Source: Myrica gale (taxonomy: Eukaryota > Streptophyta > Magnoliopsida > Fagales > Myricaceae). From it: a stretch of 64,000 nt of DNA. The notes beneath the pieces were generated by a model. The model was not told the origin of the DNA, did not search any database, and saw nothing but the letters and a program-made list of their open reading frames with translations. The position numbers and the translations under genes were made by a program. Below are positions 37,306 through 49,698 of the stretch, piece by piece (position 1 is the stretch's first letter; each line of letters opens with the position of its first letter). Location of the stretch: contig OZ005611.1 of assembly GCA_963930655.1 (NCBI GenBank), forward strand, positions 2,115,501-2,179,500, in the 5' to 3' direction.

Positions 37306-40300
37306 TTAACCATCCTCCTCGTCGTTGTCATCATCATCATCATTATCTTCAATCTCTCTGTAACTGAAAGGAAGTGGAACTGACTTGAACGCGCGGTATT
37401 TGCCAACGTTATTTAGGTGCTCATTTTCCACCCTAATTGAATAAACAGCCCAAGGTTGAAGCACGAACAAGTTAGTGACATACAGTTGGTTTCGCTTTCA
37501 TAGGAAGTGTAATCTATGGATATTTGTGCAACCTTTGATGACTACGTATATACTAGTCCTCTAACCATGAATTAAGTCTGAGCTTAAAAGCACTGGTTTG
37601 GTTAATCTCTGGTGCTTTGATGATGACAAGTCATTGTAGTGTCCAATGTCCAGGTACAGTGAGATTAAGATAAACTGGTGACTTGGGAGGTATTTGGTAG
37701 AACTCTGGAACATAAGCATATCTCGAAAATGGTACAATACCTGAAGAAGCTCCAAATGCCACGGCGGATAATTTCTAGGCAGGAAACAATTGTTGTTAGA
37801 GTCATCTTACGAAGGGAATGCAATCTGAATCCTAAAACTAATTGCATCCAAGCAAGCCGAAGTACTACATTCAAGACCTGCAATGAAAGCCACAAACAAA
37901 TAGGATTAATAGGAAGAACAGCGACCAAAAAGTTCACATATCTCTCACATCAAGAGACTGAGCACTACCATAGCTGCAAAGTAGATACTCTTTTGTGAAA
38001 TGAGAAGTTTATTTCTTAAATATCTGTTCCTTGATCGCCTTTGCAGAAGCCCCCAGTCAACAACAATATCCCAGTATGTATTCATTGTTACTGCAACCGC
38101 AGAGCTGACTAAAGCTAACACCATCCAGGTCGTTCTCTTCTCTAGTTCAAAAGCTGTTCGAATAAGAACTGCAACAATGGTTGATAAGTACTTCAAACCA
38201 TTGTAGCCGTCCATTGCATCTTTATCCTCCCAAAATCGACGGATGCACTATAAAATGACAAGTACCATCTGTCAGCGCGTCTTATAAATTCTCTTTGGAA
38301 TTCAATAAGTTGAAGGTTTAAATGCCTGCTTAGAGTTGTCATGCTTTTGTCAGGAGAACGAAGAAATGAACATGATGCATGGATATTTTTATATCCCAGG
38401 AGTAAAAGCCTCATCTAAACAAGTTGGAGAATCATCAAGTTATGCTAGGCCTGAATAGTAAATAAAGGAACATAATTGGTACTTATCCTACCTTCATAAT
38501 TATATTTTCATCTAATGTACATATCCACTTGCACTCTCAAAACACAACGGAATAGGTGGGATGATACCTGTAGGAACCGCAGCCAAAATGGTACAACTGC
38601 AACAATGAAATAGAAGGTATTATAGACTCCATGACTATGACACTTGCTTTGTCTCCTTGAGTATTTCCCCAAACCATAGTAGCATATGTATAATTCAATG
38701 CTCCTAAAGGCCTGGACCTGAGGTTAGGCAGCAGAAAACAGCATAACAAAAGTAGAAAGTCATAGATCCTTAGTTATTGCAGCAACTAAGATGCATGGGA
38801 ATGTAAAACCTGGCTGGTAAGCTGGTCTGCCAAGAAAAAATCTGGTAGGGTAACCTGCAGAAAAAGACCATCAAGAATAGTATCTAATTGACCTTACAAT
38901 GTTATTTGGACATTGGAATTTTATTACCGGGTAGAGAGGGGCACATATAAAGTGGAAAATACACCTAATGAAGAAGAAACGACTTGATCGGTATATAATG
39001 TTGAAAGGGCAGAAGGTGATGATGAGCACAAACTGCAAAAGTAAAGACCGACATTAATCTGGGGAATTTGTGTAGTGGATATAACTAGAGAACTGAGCTA
39101 AAGTTTGGTGAGAAAATACTATAGGCCATAGTCATGTAGAAGCAATTTTTTTAGAAGATAAAGTTTCTGTCTTAAATGTCTTACAGTAACTAAGCTGAGA
39201 GGAATCAGTTCAGTGACTGTCTTGTAGCCTCGAGTACTTGAATCCATGTCCAGGTGCAAGTTTGCTAGGAAACCAGCTGATGCAAGTACTGCAAGACCAG
39301 TGCTGAGGAGGAAAACTTCTTGGTATCCCAACTCAGTTCCTCTCTTGAAACCAAATATAAATGGATAGTTCACCCGATAAAGCCCCCAGAAGTATATGTC
39401 CACCGCATACATGAGCATATGTAGCATAATATATGCAAATAAACTGCAAGGAAATTCACTGCTGGTCAAAGAGAAAGCATAGGCTAGACCAAAAAGTTGG
39501 AGAAGTGCTTAAAGGTGAATAATCATGGAAAAGTGATGAAACGTTCATGGAGGTCTTGGGTTACACGTATAATGGGAAAACGTTTTCGATGTACTGGGTG
39601 CCCTCTTCCTTATCCATGAGATTATGAGCATCTATCCTTAGAACAATAGCCATCAGTAGAGCAATTGAGCAACCCAAAAAGAAACCTAAATAACAACACA
39701 ATACAAGTTAGTCAATGCAGACCTCAGAATCACTCGTATAAGCTATCATTGCGAAGGCAAATGGCAATATAAAATTGTGAAACTCGTGTCAGACTAAACA
39801 ACTGAGCCAAAAGGCAGAATCACCATTAACCACTAATTAGCCAAAACAAAGAAATATTATTGATCTCAAACCTGAAAAAAATGTCACGCTGTGCTTTTCT
39901 ATTTTTTCTTTTGGCCTCAATGATTTCATGCCCTCCCGACGATTTAAGTTTGAGAAGCTCTTGATGAAGGTATCCTCCACGCGCTCCAAGAGACCGTTAA
40001 TCTACATTTAAGGAAAGTGATGCAACTAGTTTACAGGAAAACATGTCAAAAGAAGATGCAACTATTTTGGGATGCCACTCTACGAGGTAAGCCCTCAGGT
40101 CAAGTCTTCATGAGTTCATCCCAAACAAAGCGAACCCCTCTGGACACAATTAAAGGTCCACCTTAGCCTATAGACAACACAGTGGGAGGTAACATTCCCA
40201 TGTAAATTCTAAATCCAGGTAAAGGAGGAACTTGACGATCTCAGAAATAGCACCAATTTACCTGCTAAAGTAAGTGACACCTTCAAGATGGTCATATTCT

Positions 40301-43069
40301 GAGTCAAAGTTAATGATTTTTGAATGTTGTAGTGGATGGATCATAGCATTTGTGTAAGATATTTCAGTTACCAAGGACAAACTTAAATCAAGATCGAGCA
40401 ATTTGTTTCTGCAAAGCATTCCATTGTAAACTACTCTCGTAAAGAAACATTACCCCCCCCCCCCACCCAGTCAAAAAAAAAAAGAGAGAGTAAAGAATAA
40501 GAAAAAGCAAGCCAATCCAAGTTTGACCCAATCAAGATTGCTCTCTAGCCCAAAATCAGATAAAGCTCTGGATTCATTATCTGATGTGTAGAAATAGGCA
40601 ACAAAACAAAATAGCTTCATGGAAAAACTTAAATCTAAGAAAAAGTTGACAGAATGGGAGCAAAACAAAAGTGACTATCCCCATATACTCAAAGAATTGC
40701 ATATGCGTTTTTCATACCCAACCATTTCAGATTTCAAAAGTGCCTTAGCCATTTTTATCTATACTAGGCTCCTAATTATTTTTATTGGATAATGAACCCC
40801 TGGGCTAGATTGATCAGTGTTGTCTTTGATGTTGCCATTTTCAAAATATCTTTGTCTACATCTGAAGCAGATGAACTGTATGACTTCTTGCAATAACAGA
40901 AGATGATACATGAATATGGTAATATAAGATAAACTGGTAATAGAGACCTCATCAGAATTGCCAAGGTAAGAGTCATCCACTATGTTCATGTATGACCTGG
41001 CACCTCTCCTTGATTTGATCTACATTAGTTGAAGAAGATAAAAATATCTTGTTAGAAAACTATTTGTGGTTGAATGGAAATTTCTGTAATTCTTCTGGAC
41101 AAATCTATAAATAATATGCAACTCAATTTACAGAACAATCTAGACGTTAAGTTCATGTCTGACCTTTTCATACTTCTTCATGATTTTGGAGAATGCTGAA
41201 AGGTTCATAAAACTGGTTCATCCATTCCCGAGATGAATAAGCACATAATAATTGAACGACATAAAATGCAAGACTTTATCTTACGAATAACTATGTAGAG
41301 TCTATCACCTGTAGTGCTTTACAAGATGAAGCTTATGGTAAAATTCAATGAACACATTTCTCAGTCGTTCTTCAACTTTTCTCAGCTCTTCTTTATTGAA
41401 ACTCAAGTCCCCTTCTTTGGAATCCTTGAAAACACCTTTTATGGTTGAAATTGGTGATTCAAGTGTGTTGTTAATCTTCACATGCTCAAGAATTTCTAGC
41501 GGATCTTCTCTGCAGTGATTCTTCAAGTCCTCCCCACACTCACTCCTAGAAATGGTGGTGATAGCTGAAGTGAGTTCTGGCCCAGCAGTAGACTCCTCTT
41601 GTTGATGATTATCAATCGCATCCGCTTCTGGTATCAAACCCATATGCCCCCTTCCTGCAAATTTGGCAAGAAAGATCACAAATTTGAAGGACTTGATGAT
41701 CTTCTTAAGTAAACATATTTATTGCAATTATGAATGAGAGCTACATCACTACTCCAAATATCAGGAGATTCTTCTAGCTGATGAGTATTACTCAAATGAA
41801 CTCAGAGAGTCATATTTGTCAGCCTCATTCCTCCTGCACATTTGGCAGCAAATGATATAGGAAAAACACGGCTTGCACACTTATAATCATAAATCTCCTA
41901 GTATGATTCCAGAACTAGCTCACCAGTTTTGCAGTGAGCAAACTATAAGGAAGCAAACTAGCTGCCCTGAATAAAAGTAGAACAATCCAAAACACTTGTG
42001 AACTCGTTAAAGTTGAATTCTGACTTCACTGGTTTCAGGGCAGTAGTAATTAGTAGCTAAACAGTATGATGAGGTCCAGAGGTCTTCCCAATCTTGGATT
42101 GTGTTTTGACGTGGTAACTTTTACAAAACTTGTGTTCCAGGTATATCTCCACACATTACAGCAGCTCTCTGTCCTAAAGAATTACCATATTATAACTTGT
42201 CAAAACACTCCAAACATGTTCAAAATTCAATTATAACATTACCCGATCCAACATCCTTCTATTCTTGTGTGAAACCGATTTTTTCCTCTTAGTAAGCAGA
42301 CAGACACACAAACTGTGGGGTTTGAGCACATGATCACAACCGCCAACCATCCTGAACGAGAATCTTCACCCTAGAAGAAAAATGAGTATCTTCAGCTATT
42401 GTTGCACTTTATTAATTAGTCCTAAAGATAATCACTCCACCGGATGCATGTTTTCCATTTACATGAGAAAAGATGGTAGACGGTCTTATTCCGGCTTTTA
42501 CCTTGAATCCTATTTCTGCTCGAAGTGGTGCAGGTTTGGGCCATCCTCAAACTGACATGAGAAAGTGTGCGTCTCTTTAGAGTAGAGCCGTCAAGATCAG
42601 GGTTTCTCACCTTTACCCGCAATGCAACGAGAGCATCCATTTGTTTATCCAAGAGAGAAGCTTCATGCATCAACTCCTCTGCCTTGGCCTTATAAAAACT
42701 ATTCACCTTATTGAGCTCTCGATCAAGTTTTCTGAAAAACATTATCTCACTCTCTCCAAGTTCTTCAAACTGCCTGAAGAACTTGGTCTTGTAGATCTCT
42801 CGAGAACCATCTTGCTGCGACGTATCAACATCTGTAACTTTGTTCTCAATGTCGCCTTTACTTTCAAAGTCTCCAGATTGTAAAAGTGGCCCACTCAAGG
42901 TCTCGTCCGATGATTGCTTCTGCTGTAAGGCTCTGTTGTCTACAATTGGACACATACTCTGCTTGTAACGGATAACCTCTCTTAATATCCTTTTGAGGCC
43001 ATTGTAATCCATATACGCTTCTGTCCACTCGGGCACCATTTCCTTCTTGAACTTCTTCCCGAATTTCAT
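37306..43069 (-). CDS. PHO1-type SPX/EXS phosphate transporter
   Basis: Thirteen exons, minus strand: 43069-42502, 41654-41309, 41212-41164, 41019-40948, 40001-39872, 39685-39565, 39443-39185, 39032-38928, 38854-38810, 38717-38568, 38247-37969, 37877-37741 and 37432-37306; 795 aa, normal for PHO1 proteins. The SPX domain (about 1-330) senses inositol pyrophosphates: [48 protein letters not shown], and the third block [11 protein letters not shown] + [16 protein letters not shown]. Membrane segments follow ([46 protein letters not shown]), then the EXS domain (about 560-740: [45 protein letters not shown]). The C-terminus is acidic ([14 protein letters not shown]). Family members export phosphate into the xylem or act in signalling; H-type members vary. 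Recalled relatives: PHO1;H3, H7, H10. The exon 6 donor was taken as the second GT of ACGTGTAA because only that keeps frame. Confidence 0.93.
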
Positions 43070-44679
43070 CTTGAGGTTTCTCAATTGCTGTACTTTGTAG
43101 GTTCTTCCCTACTTTTCGCCACACTTCGTTTATATCTCTCCTAAGCAACTGGAACTGCTTCAATCTACATGAGTTAACAGAGAAAATGAAAGTGAGCTAC
43201 GGTTTTAGAGTCTTCTACTAATGATTTCTTCAAAGTAAAAATACGGGAGTAAATACGGGAGTTTGAATAAGAAAAACCGTTTCCTGCATATTCGCTTCAA
43301 AAGGGGGCATCAAGATTAAAAACAAGAAAATTCTTTTCATAGTCCAAGAATTCAAATGAGACAAGTACACAAACCATAAACCAAAGAAACCCAGAGTGCC
43401 TGTGTCTACTTCTTAAGTACCGTATTTACTCGGCCAGACGGGGGATTTCACTCGTTAGAGACTCATCGGTTAGAGAAGCATTTGAGAACTGGAATCCTGG
43501 AAGGTCTCAGCCTAAGGCCCTAAGCCTCAGTTGTGTGGTGCTTTCGTACGCAGAAACACCAGGCTCTGCTACAATGCTACACCGATCTTCCAGTTAGTTA
43601 TGGTCTAACAATCAACTGGTTCTGAGGCCACCGCATGCTCGTGGACTCTACCAATATCTGTACCAGATCGATACAGTTTCTCATTTCATTTGTGGAGACA
43701 AGATGTGCTCAGTGACCTAGAGAGCAGTGGATTCCATCTCGCTTTTTATTGCGTGCGGTGGACCGCAGCTTGTCCCCCGAAGGAGTGACGTGTGTACAAA
43801 AGACGGACAGGGTGCTTTGCAGCCTGCGAGCTTCACTTTTACGTAACCGCCTCCGGCGATTAGTTTCAGAAGTCGGTTTGGAAATATGAAATATATCGGT
43901 TTTGGATAATCTCAACTGTAGATAACGCAAACTTTGTCCTGGGCTCAAATGGATTCCATCCTGATGGGTTTAAGAGGCCTCCTGTCGTTTCAATTCAAAA
44001 GGGAGAGGGAGCATTGGAGTAGCAATTTTCGATAATTATCAATTTGAGTCATAAGTCCTACTTATTAAATGAATCCGCAACACTAATTTAATTATCAATT
44101 AATCTCAACTCACCCAGCTCAAAGTCAAACTTTACTTACGAAAACAATTTCAAGTGAATATATACCAACTACCAACTGGACTATAGCTCTCCTGGCGCTT
44201 AAGTCATGTCACATAATTGAAGATAAAGCGTTACAACTGGAATACTTCTTTTTTAATACCTAATCATCATTTGAAAGATCTTTCAGGCAATAATGATTTC
44301 ATAATTATTGAGAAATCTCCAACCGAGAAAATTAAACCGCTTCAACCCAGTGAGAATCTGAATTATATACTACACAGCTCCGTATATCAATAACCTATAT
44401 TTTATGCTCAATATAGCCAGTCCGGTTAGATCGAATTTCCAATCTATTCAATCCATCAAATTATCCACAGCCCCAAAGCTTCAATGAATGATTCTCTCGC
44501 GGTAATGTATGGAAGAAACGCACACTGATGGGGAAAAGAACAGGCTCAACATAACCAGAATTCCTACAATATAAGACCACATATAATCTCGAACAACTTA
44601 ATGGGAGTTTGTCCAATACTGAAAATTCAAAAATCTACGCGTACACCAAGGTTTTGATAATTGGTAGCAGAGAACTTGA
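43070..44679. other. PHO1-like upstream region and bL32m 3' flank
   Basis: Contains the PHO1-like 5'UTR and promoter (the gene runs leftward) and the end of bL32m. One minus-strand open frame at 43709-43948 is basic and of low complexity and is not considered coding. Confidence 0.4.
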
Positions 44680-47153
44680 TCATCTGCTTGAATCATCTTT
44701 CTCGCCAACATTTCCCCTATCTCCACTGCAACAGTAAAAGTGTGGCAACTTCACCCGACCACAGCACCTGCAATGGAGCATTGTACATTGTGAAAAAAAA
44801 AATATGGTCGACAGAAATTTACTTGCTACTCACCAATACAAGTATTTATCTAATTTTTCAAGGTATCATCAAGTGTTTTGGGTCCAAGACAAGCATGAGG
44901 TCGTAGATTTATGAAAGCACATATGAAACTTCTAACTTTTTATCATGCATGTGATGTGATGCTGTTAGATTTGATCTGCTGGTTTCCTGCTTACTTATCT
45001 AAAATAAACTAATAAATTACTTTGTTCCAGCTAATTTTGTTCTCCCCTTCTCTCCCCACCCCACAAGACAACTGCTATGCTACCGCTTGAAAGTATGAAA
45101 TACCCTGAAATCGTAGCAAGAAGCCAATTCTCAAGAGGGCTTTTTTTAAAAAAAAAATGGTCTGAAAAGCCAAAAAAAAAATTTATCCAAAAATGACACA
45201 GACATCTGCCAACTTCCAACTTCCAACATTAAAGTAAAAATACTTTCCAGATATATAGGGCTTCCATATGAAAAAAGAGACTTATGCAGATAATAGCATT
45301 GACAAAACACACTTATCAAAAAGGTATTGGCAAAATACTTACCTGCACCTTATTATCACAGGAATAGGTTTTAAGGCCTTAGGTCCATTTCTTATGCCTC
45401 TCTTGTGAGGAGAGACCTGCAAAATATCCGAATATTTATATAAATCACATTCATTCCTTGTGAAAAATTTACACACCAAGGCAGGAAACATTTTCCATTG
45501 AAGGAAATTAGACCTCAAACTGGTCAAGCACCAAAACCTACCAATGCCAATGAACTGAAGGGCTTGAAGACAACATGTAAAAAGAAGTTTCTAACGGGAA
45601 CCAGAATCATACAATCGATAAAAGAAAACTATATCATGAGATAGATCTTTGAATCCGAGAAAAAGTCTCAATAACTTCCAACACACCAAAAGCCAAGTGG
45701 AGCAGCGGCACGGGGTGTGATAATGCCTACTAGCATTTTCCAATAAATACAATCCCGATTCATTAGGTGGGAGTACCAAACTCTTCATTGTCCTAAAACA
45801 CTGCCATGCCTCAAATACAAAATAAAATGGTAAATAGCAACTTAAATTAATGATAAAGATTAAATATATGTTTAATGAGAAAGGGACCATGACCAAGAGA
45901 GATATGATCCACATTATATACATTGTCTTCAGGCCAGCATCTAATGGCATCAGTAAGACCTAATAATGCCTGCGCAAAGATCTGGAAACTGAAGGACAGA
46001 ACCACAGCTCATCCAAACCTATTATACCAAGACTAGAACTCTGATGGTGACAGTGGAGTGACACTCATTGGAAAGAAGGTATGAACTTAACGGGTAAGAC
46101 ACAAATAGAAAGAGCGACTGATAGTCAGTCAAAATGCTCAAATAGGACAGAAAATCTAATGAAAATTGTGCAGAACATATTGCAAGAAAAAAACAAGATG
46201 TCTTCCCAAAATATTGCCAATTATTTTATTTAGCAAAGAATAAACAAACCCACGAAAAATTAAAATGAGGAACTTGGCTTTCAACCATCAATGGTTCCCA
46301 ATCACACAAAATACAAAAAACTATTAAAAGTCCATCTATGGAGATAATCATAGACACGCTGCTAAAGCACATTAAAGGAGAAAGACAACAATCATGAAAC
46401 GTTTCAAAAACCAGCAAGGTGCCGAATAGGAAGCTTTTCATGAAGCATTGTTCACCATATTGTGAGCCAACACTTTTAATTTATATAAGTGATATATAGT
46501 CACACATAATACAATTGTAGCTCTTTAGAAACATGAAGTAAATTACCCTTAGAAAATGAACCTCGAGACCAATGAGAGGGAAAGGAAAGCAACATTTATA
46601 TTATATTTTTTTATCAGCTCTTCACAAACATCATCCACTGACAACAAGTCAAAGATCAAGAATTCATTACGCATAAAGTCTCGCTCAGATAGCTGAACCC
46701 AAACTCTATTCTAACACCCTAAACCCCAAACACAACCATACTCACACATGATACAATTACACCGATACCAGACCTCCTAATCCAAACACCCAGACATATA
46801 ACTATTCATCGAATAAAAAGCTAACTCTGAAATACCAAATGAGGACAAGAAGAAAATGCGGTAACAGCGATAACTGATTCTTCAGAAGGTACCTTCCTCT
46901 TGGGGACAGCCATCAGCTCCATAGATCCACCATGTGCAAAACTTGCGAATCCGAATCCGATTTTGTCGTCGAAGTCCTCGTCTGGGTTTCGATGGAACTC
47001 CGGCACAACGAAAGGTTGAGATGTAACCCCACAGTCGATAGCACCATCCAGCGGCGGAGGCAGAGCCATGACGTGGCTCAACCTTCGAAGCCCTACCGCG
47101 CAGCCCATGTTACCGCCGGCGCTCCTTAGCATCGTCGCCATTTTCATAGCCAT
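44680..47153 (-). CDS. Mitochondrial large-subunit ribosomal protein bL32m
   Basis: Three exons: 47153-46893, 45416-45343 and 44767-44680 (TGA); 140 aa. An N-terminal extension of about 80 residues with an Arg/Ala-rich mitochondrial presequence (MATMLRSAGGNMGCAVGLRRLSH) precedes the bL32 core: MAVPKRK in exon 1, VSPHKRGIRNGPKALKPIP in exon 2, and the zinc-ribbon-like RCRCCGRVKLPHFYCC across exons 2-3. bL32 sits near the exit-tunnel side of the large subunit. Several Mets near the start (47153, 47147, 47141, 47132) leave the exact initiation site open; the first was used. Recalled relatives: At1g26740 and At1g69485. Confidence 0.9.
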
Positions 47154-47232
47154 TGCTATAGTTGCTCATCCAACTCCACTAAGCCACGGGTTAGAAGATT
47201 GGACGTGGGTTAATAAGAAAAGCGCTAGTGAA

Positions 47233-47365
47233 CTAAGGAGAAACGGTAATTAAAAAAAGAAGAACTAAGGAGAAACCGTGTCGTTTCTATTTTACAATAT
47301 TCAGGGAAACGGTGTCGTTTTTATTTTTACAATATTCATGGAAAACGGTGTCGTTGTTTATTGTT
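47233..47365. repeat. Tandem repeat with ACGGTGTCGTT cores in the bL32m promoter
   Basis: Three units of about 36 bp (from 47272, 47306 and 47342) share (A)CGGTGTCGTTT followed by TATTTT-ACAATATTCA. A CTAAGGAGAAAC direct repeat precedes them (47233, 47264). They lie about 80-210 bp before the minus-strand start codon at 47153. Confidence 0.6.
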
Positions 47366-48771
47366 AGAAGTTCGTGTTATGGTCGGCCCCGAGTTTTGAT
47401 TTATTTTAATAAGTAGTCATTAAAATTTTAAATTGATTATAAAAGTTCTTGTAATTTTTTATTAAGCAAATAATTTCTATCGCTAAAGTTAATGATTTAC
47501 ATATCAATTCCGATCATACACGTGTCCTTACAAATTAAAATAATGTGACTTATATTTTTTTAATTTGTTCTCTAAATTTTTATTTTTTAAGAATTATTAA
47601 CGGTGAGAATGAAATTTTAAAATAAATATTTATTTGATAAAAATTATAAATTCAAAGAATTATGTAATACTAACCTATTATTTATTTGAAGTTTTGCTTT
47701 ATTTTGAAGCCAGTTTAGAAAGTTGATCAAACGGTCACGTAGTATTAGATAATCAATCACCAACTATTGCAGTTAACTTTAGTAATTAAAATTAAATTAA
47801 ATACATAGCATTTTATCTCCTTATAAATCGAGTTTTTTTAGTACTTTTAATATTCTCTACTTCAGTTCTACATATTGCATTCTACGAGTTTTGTAAGGGC
47901 TGGAGTTGAATCATCGATCACACCTCATTCATAAATTTAATCCTCCAAGTTCTAAGATTAAATTAATTATTTGATCAAAAGATTAAATCGATACATATTA
48001 ATAAGTCTTCACATAATTAATTCACTAGAAAATCTAATTGACTAATATGTTCATTATATTATTTATTATAATATAATAATCTATTTATATTATAATAAAT
48101 ATAAAAAATTCATTTAAATTATATCTCTTTACTTTTTCATCAAATTATTTGTCTAAATATTTTTTTTACAAATTTTCAACTTTTAAGAACCTATTTCAAG
48201 AATTATTTGAAAATATTTATTTTCAACTACTAATCTTTATACATTTAGGATGCGTTTGTCTCCACTTAAAATAAGAAAAGTAAAATAAAAATATTTTTAG
48301 ACGTAAATATTTTTTGAGCAAATTATTATTTTAAATTATTTTCAATTTTGACAAAATAATCCATGAGTTTACCAATTTCTAACAAATTAGGGTACGTTGT
48401 TTACCAAAATTTTGTGAAAAAAAACGTGTATGTATAAATTGGAACCATGGTGCACTTAAGTCTAAAAAAATTGGTTGTGTAATTTTTATTTTTATTTATT
48501 TTTGTTTATTTATTTATTTGCTGATGTTTGGGAGCGGGGGGTCATGGCCTCTCTTGCGCCTGTAACTCTGTGCCCAAGGTGTTGCTCTCTTTTCTGAAAT
48601 AACCGTGATTATCTGGTTTTTGAGATGAAAAAAGGGTAATTATCAGCTTAAACGATGGGGTGACTCCAAAAATATTATAATTATTTGGTTGACTCTTGGA
48701 AGATTCTGAAGAGATATATGATTGTCTGGCGGGACTCTTGAGTGACTTCAAGTAGATTACTGCGCGAAGAG
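47366..48771. other. Intergenic, AT-rich
   Basis: Strongly AT-rich with TATAATAAT-type low-complexity tracts (48040-48115). No gene seen. Confidence 0.4.
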
Positions 48772-49446
48772 AAATGCTGGGCGTCCCGCTGGGGCGTCCC
48801 GCTGGGGGCGTGGCAGCGGGACGCCCAGCATTTGTCGATAAAGTTCCTTCGGATCATGGTTTCGGTGACTTCTAAACAATATTGTGCCTGAAAATCCGGA
48901 ACATTTGACGAATGGCAACACAGGTTTGGTAAATTCCGGGCCGCCAGCACAGTGTCATGAGTTAAGAATTGAAATCGTATTCGCGCAGCATCCCTTGGGG
49001 GACGTGGCAGTGGGACCCAGCGTGGGGCCCACCATTTCCTTTTGGGGAAATTGCTGGGCCCCACTGCCACGTCTCCCAGCGGGATGCTGGCGGGACGCCC
49101 AGCAAATCCCAACTTTATCGTAGTTGCAGCCATGACTACAAGCAAAGTGAAATGCTTGGGCTCCCGAGCATTTCCCGATAGGGGCTGAAAATGACCATTT
49201 TCAGCCCCTATCATTTTTTGGCATTGAATGATAGGGGCTGGAAATGACCGGAAAACTCTGGGCGTCCCGCTGGGGCGTCCGGCCAGCGTCCCGCTGGGGG
49301 ACGTGGCAGTGGGACCCAGCAATTTCCCACGCTGGGTCCCACTGCCACGTCCCCCAGCGGGACGTCCAGCAAATCCCGTCGCAGACCTGTAAGTAGAAGA
49401 GAAATCCATAAAGGGAAATGCTTGGGACGGATCCCGAGCATTTCCC
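48772..49446. repeat. GC-rich cluster of six inverted-repeat hairpins
   Basis: Hairpins: (1) 48772-48791 / 48814-48833, perfect 20-bp arms AAATGCTGGGCGTCCCGCTG; (2) 48988-49087, long imperfect arms; (3) 49149-49160 / 49163-49174, arms GAAATGCTTGGG; (4) 49177-49192 / 49197-49212, perfect 16-bp arms GATAGGGGCTGAAAAT; (5) 49287-49320 / 49331-49364, perfect 34-bp arms with a 10-base loop; (6) 49413-49427 / 49432-49446, arms GGGAAATGCTTGGGA. Hairpins 2 and 5 share the core GACGTGGCAGTGGGACCCAG. The GC content is far above the flanks. Probably nested foldback/MITE insertions; open frames across it are by-products of the composition. Confidence 0.8.
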
Positions 49447-49580
49447 ATAAACAAAGCTTGCCCAGAACGTTTGGCTCGGACTGTTGACCAACTCGCGAGC
49501 AGTCCTCACGTTCGAACGAACGAACCTCTCGGTTGATAAAAAAAAAAAAAAAAGAACGAACCTCTCGGTTCTAGTTTCTC

Positions 49581-49587
49581 TATATAT
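49581..49587 (+). promoter_or_regulatory. TATA box candidate for the GT37 gene
   Basis: TATATAT about 115 bp before the start codon at 49699, followed by a CT-rich stretch. Transcription would then start near 49610. Confidence 0.45.
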
Positions 49588-49630
49588 CTCCCCACTTTCT
49601 CTGTGGAAAGTGTTTGTTGCTTTCCTACCC

Positions 49631-49698
49631 ATGAATCTCGAAAGCAAAAAGTTAAAGAAATGGGAGTGAACCCCGTAATGCTTCAAACAAGAGTTTGA
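49631..49698 (+). promoter_or_regulatory. Two overlapping short uORFs before the GT37 start
   Basis: uORF1 49631-49669 (12 codons plus stop) and uORF2 49660-49698 (12 codons plus stop) overlap. The stop of uORF2 abuts the main ATG at 49699. If the TATA at 49581 is used, both are in the leader and could limit initiation at the main start. Confidence 0.55.

Noticed and set aside
43709-43948. 79-codon basic open frame on the minus strand
   Set aside because: In the PHO1-like upstream region; low complexity, no splice or homology support.
48681-49454. Minus-strand open frame of 257 codons
   Set aside because: It spans the GC-rich hairpin cluster; inverted repeats keep several frames open at once. 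The product repeats the same phrases and resembles no protein family.
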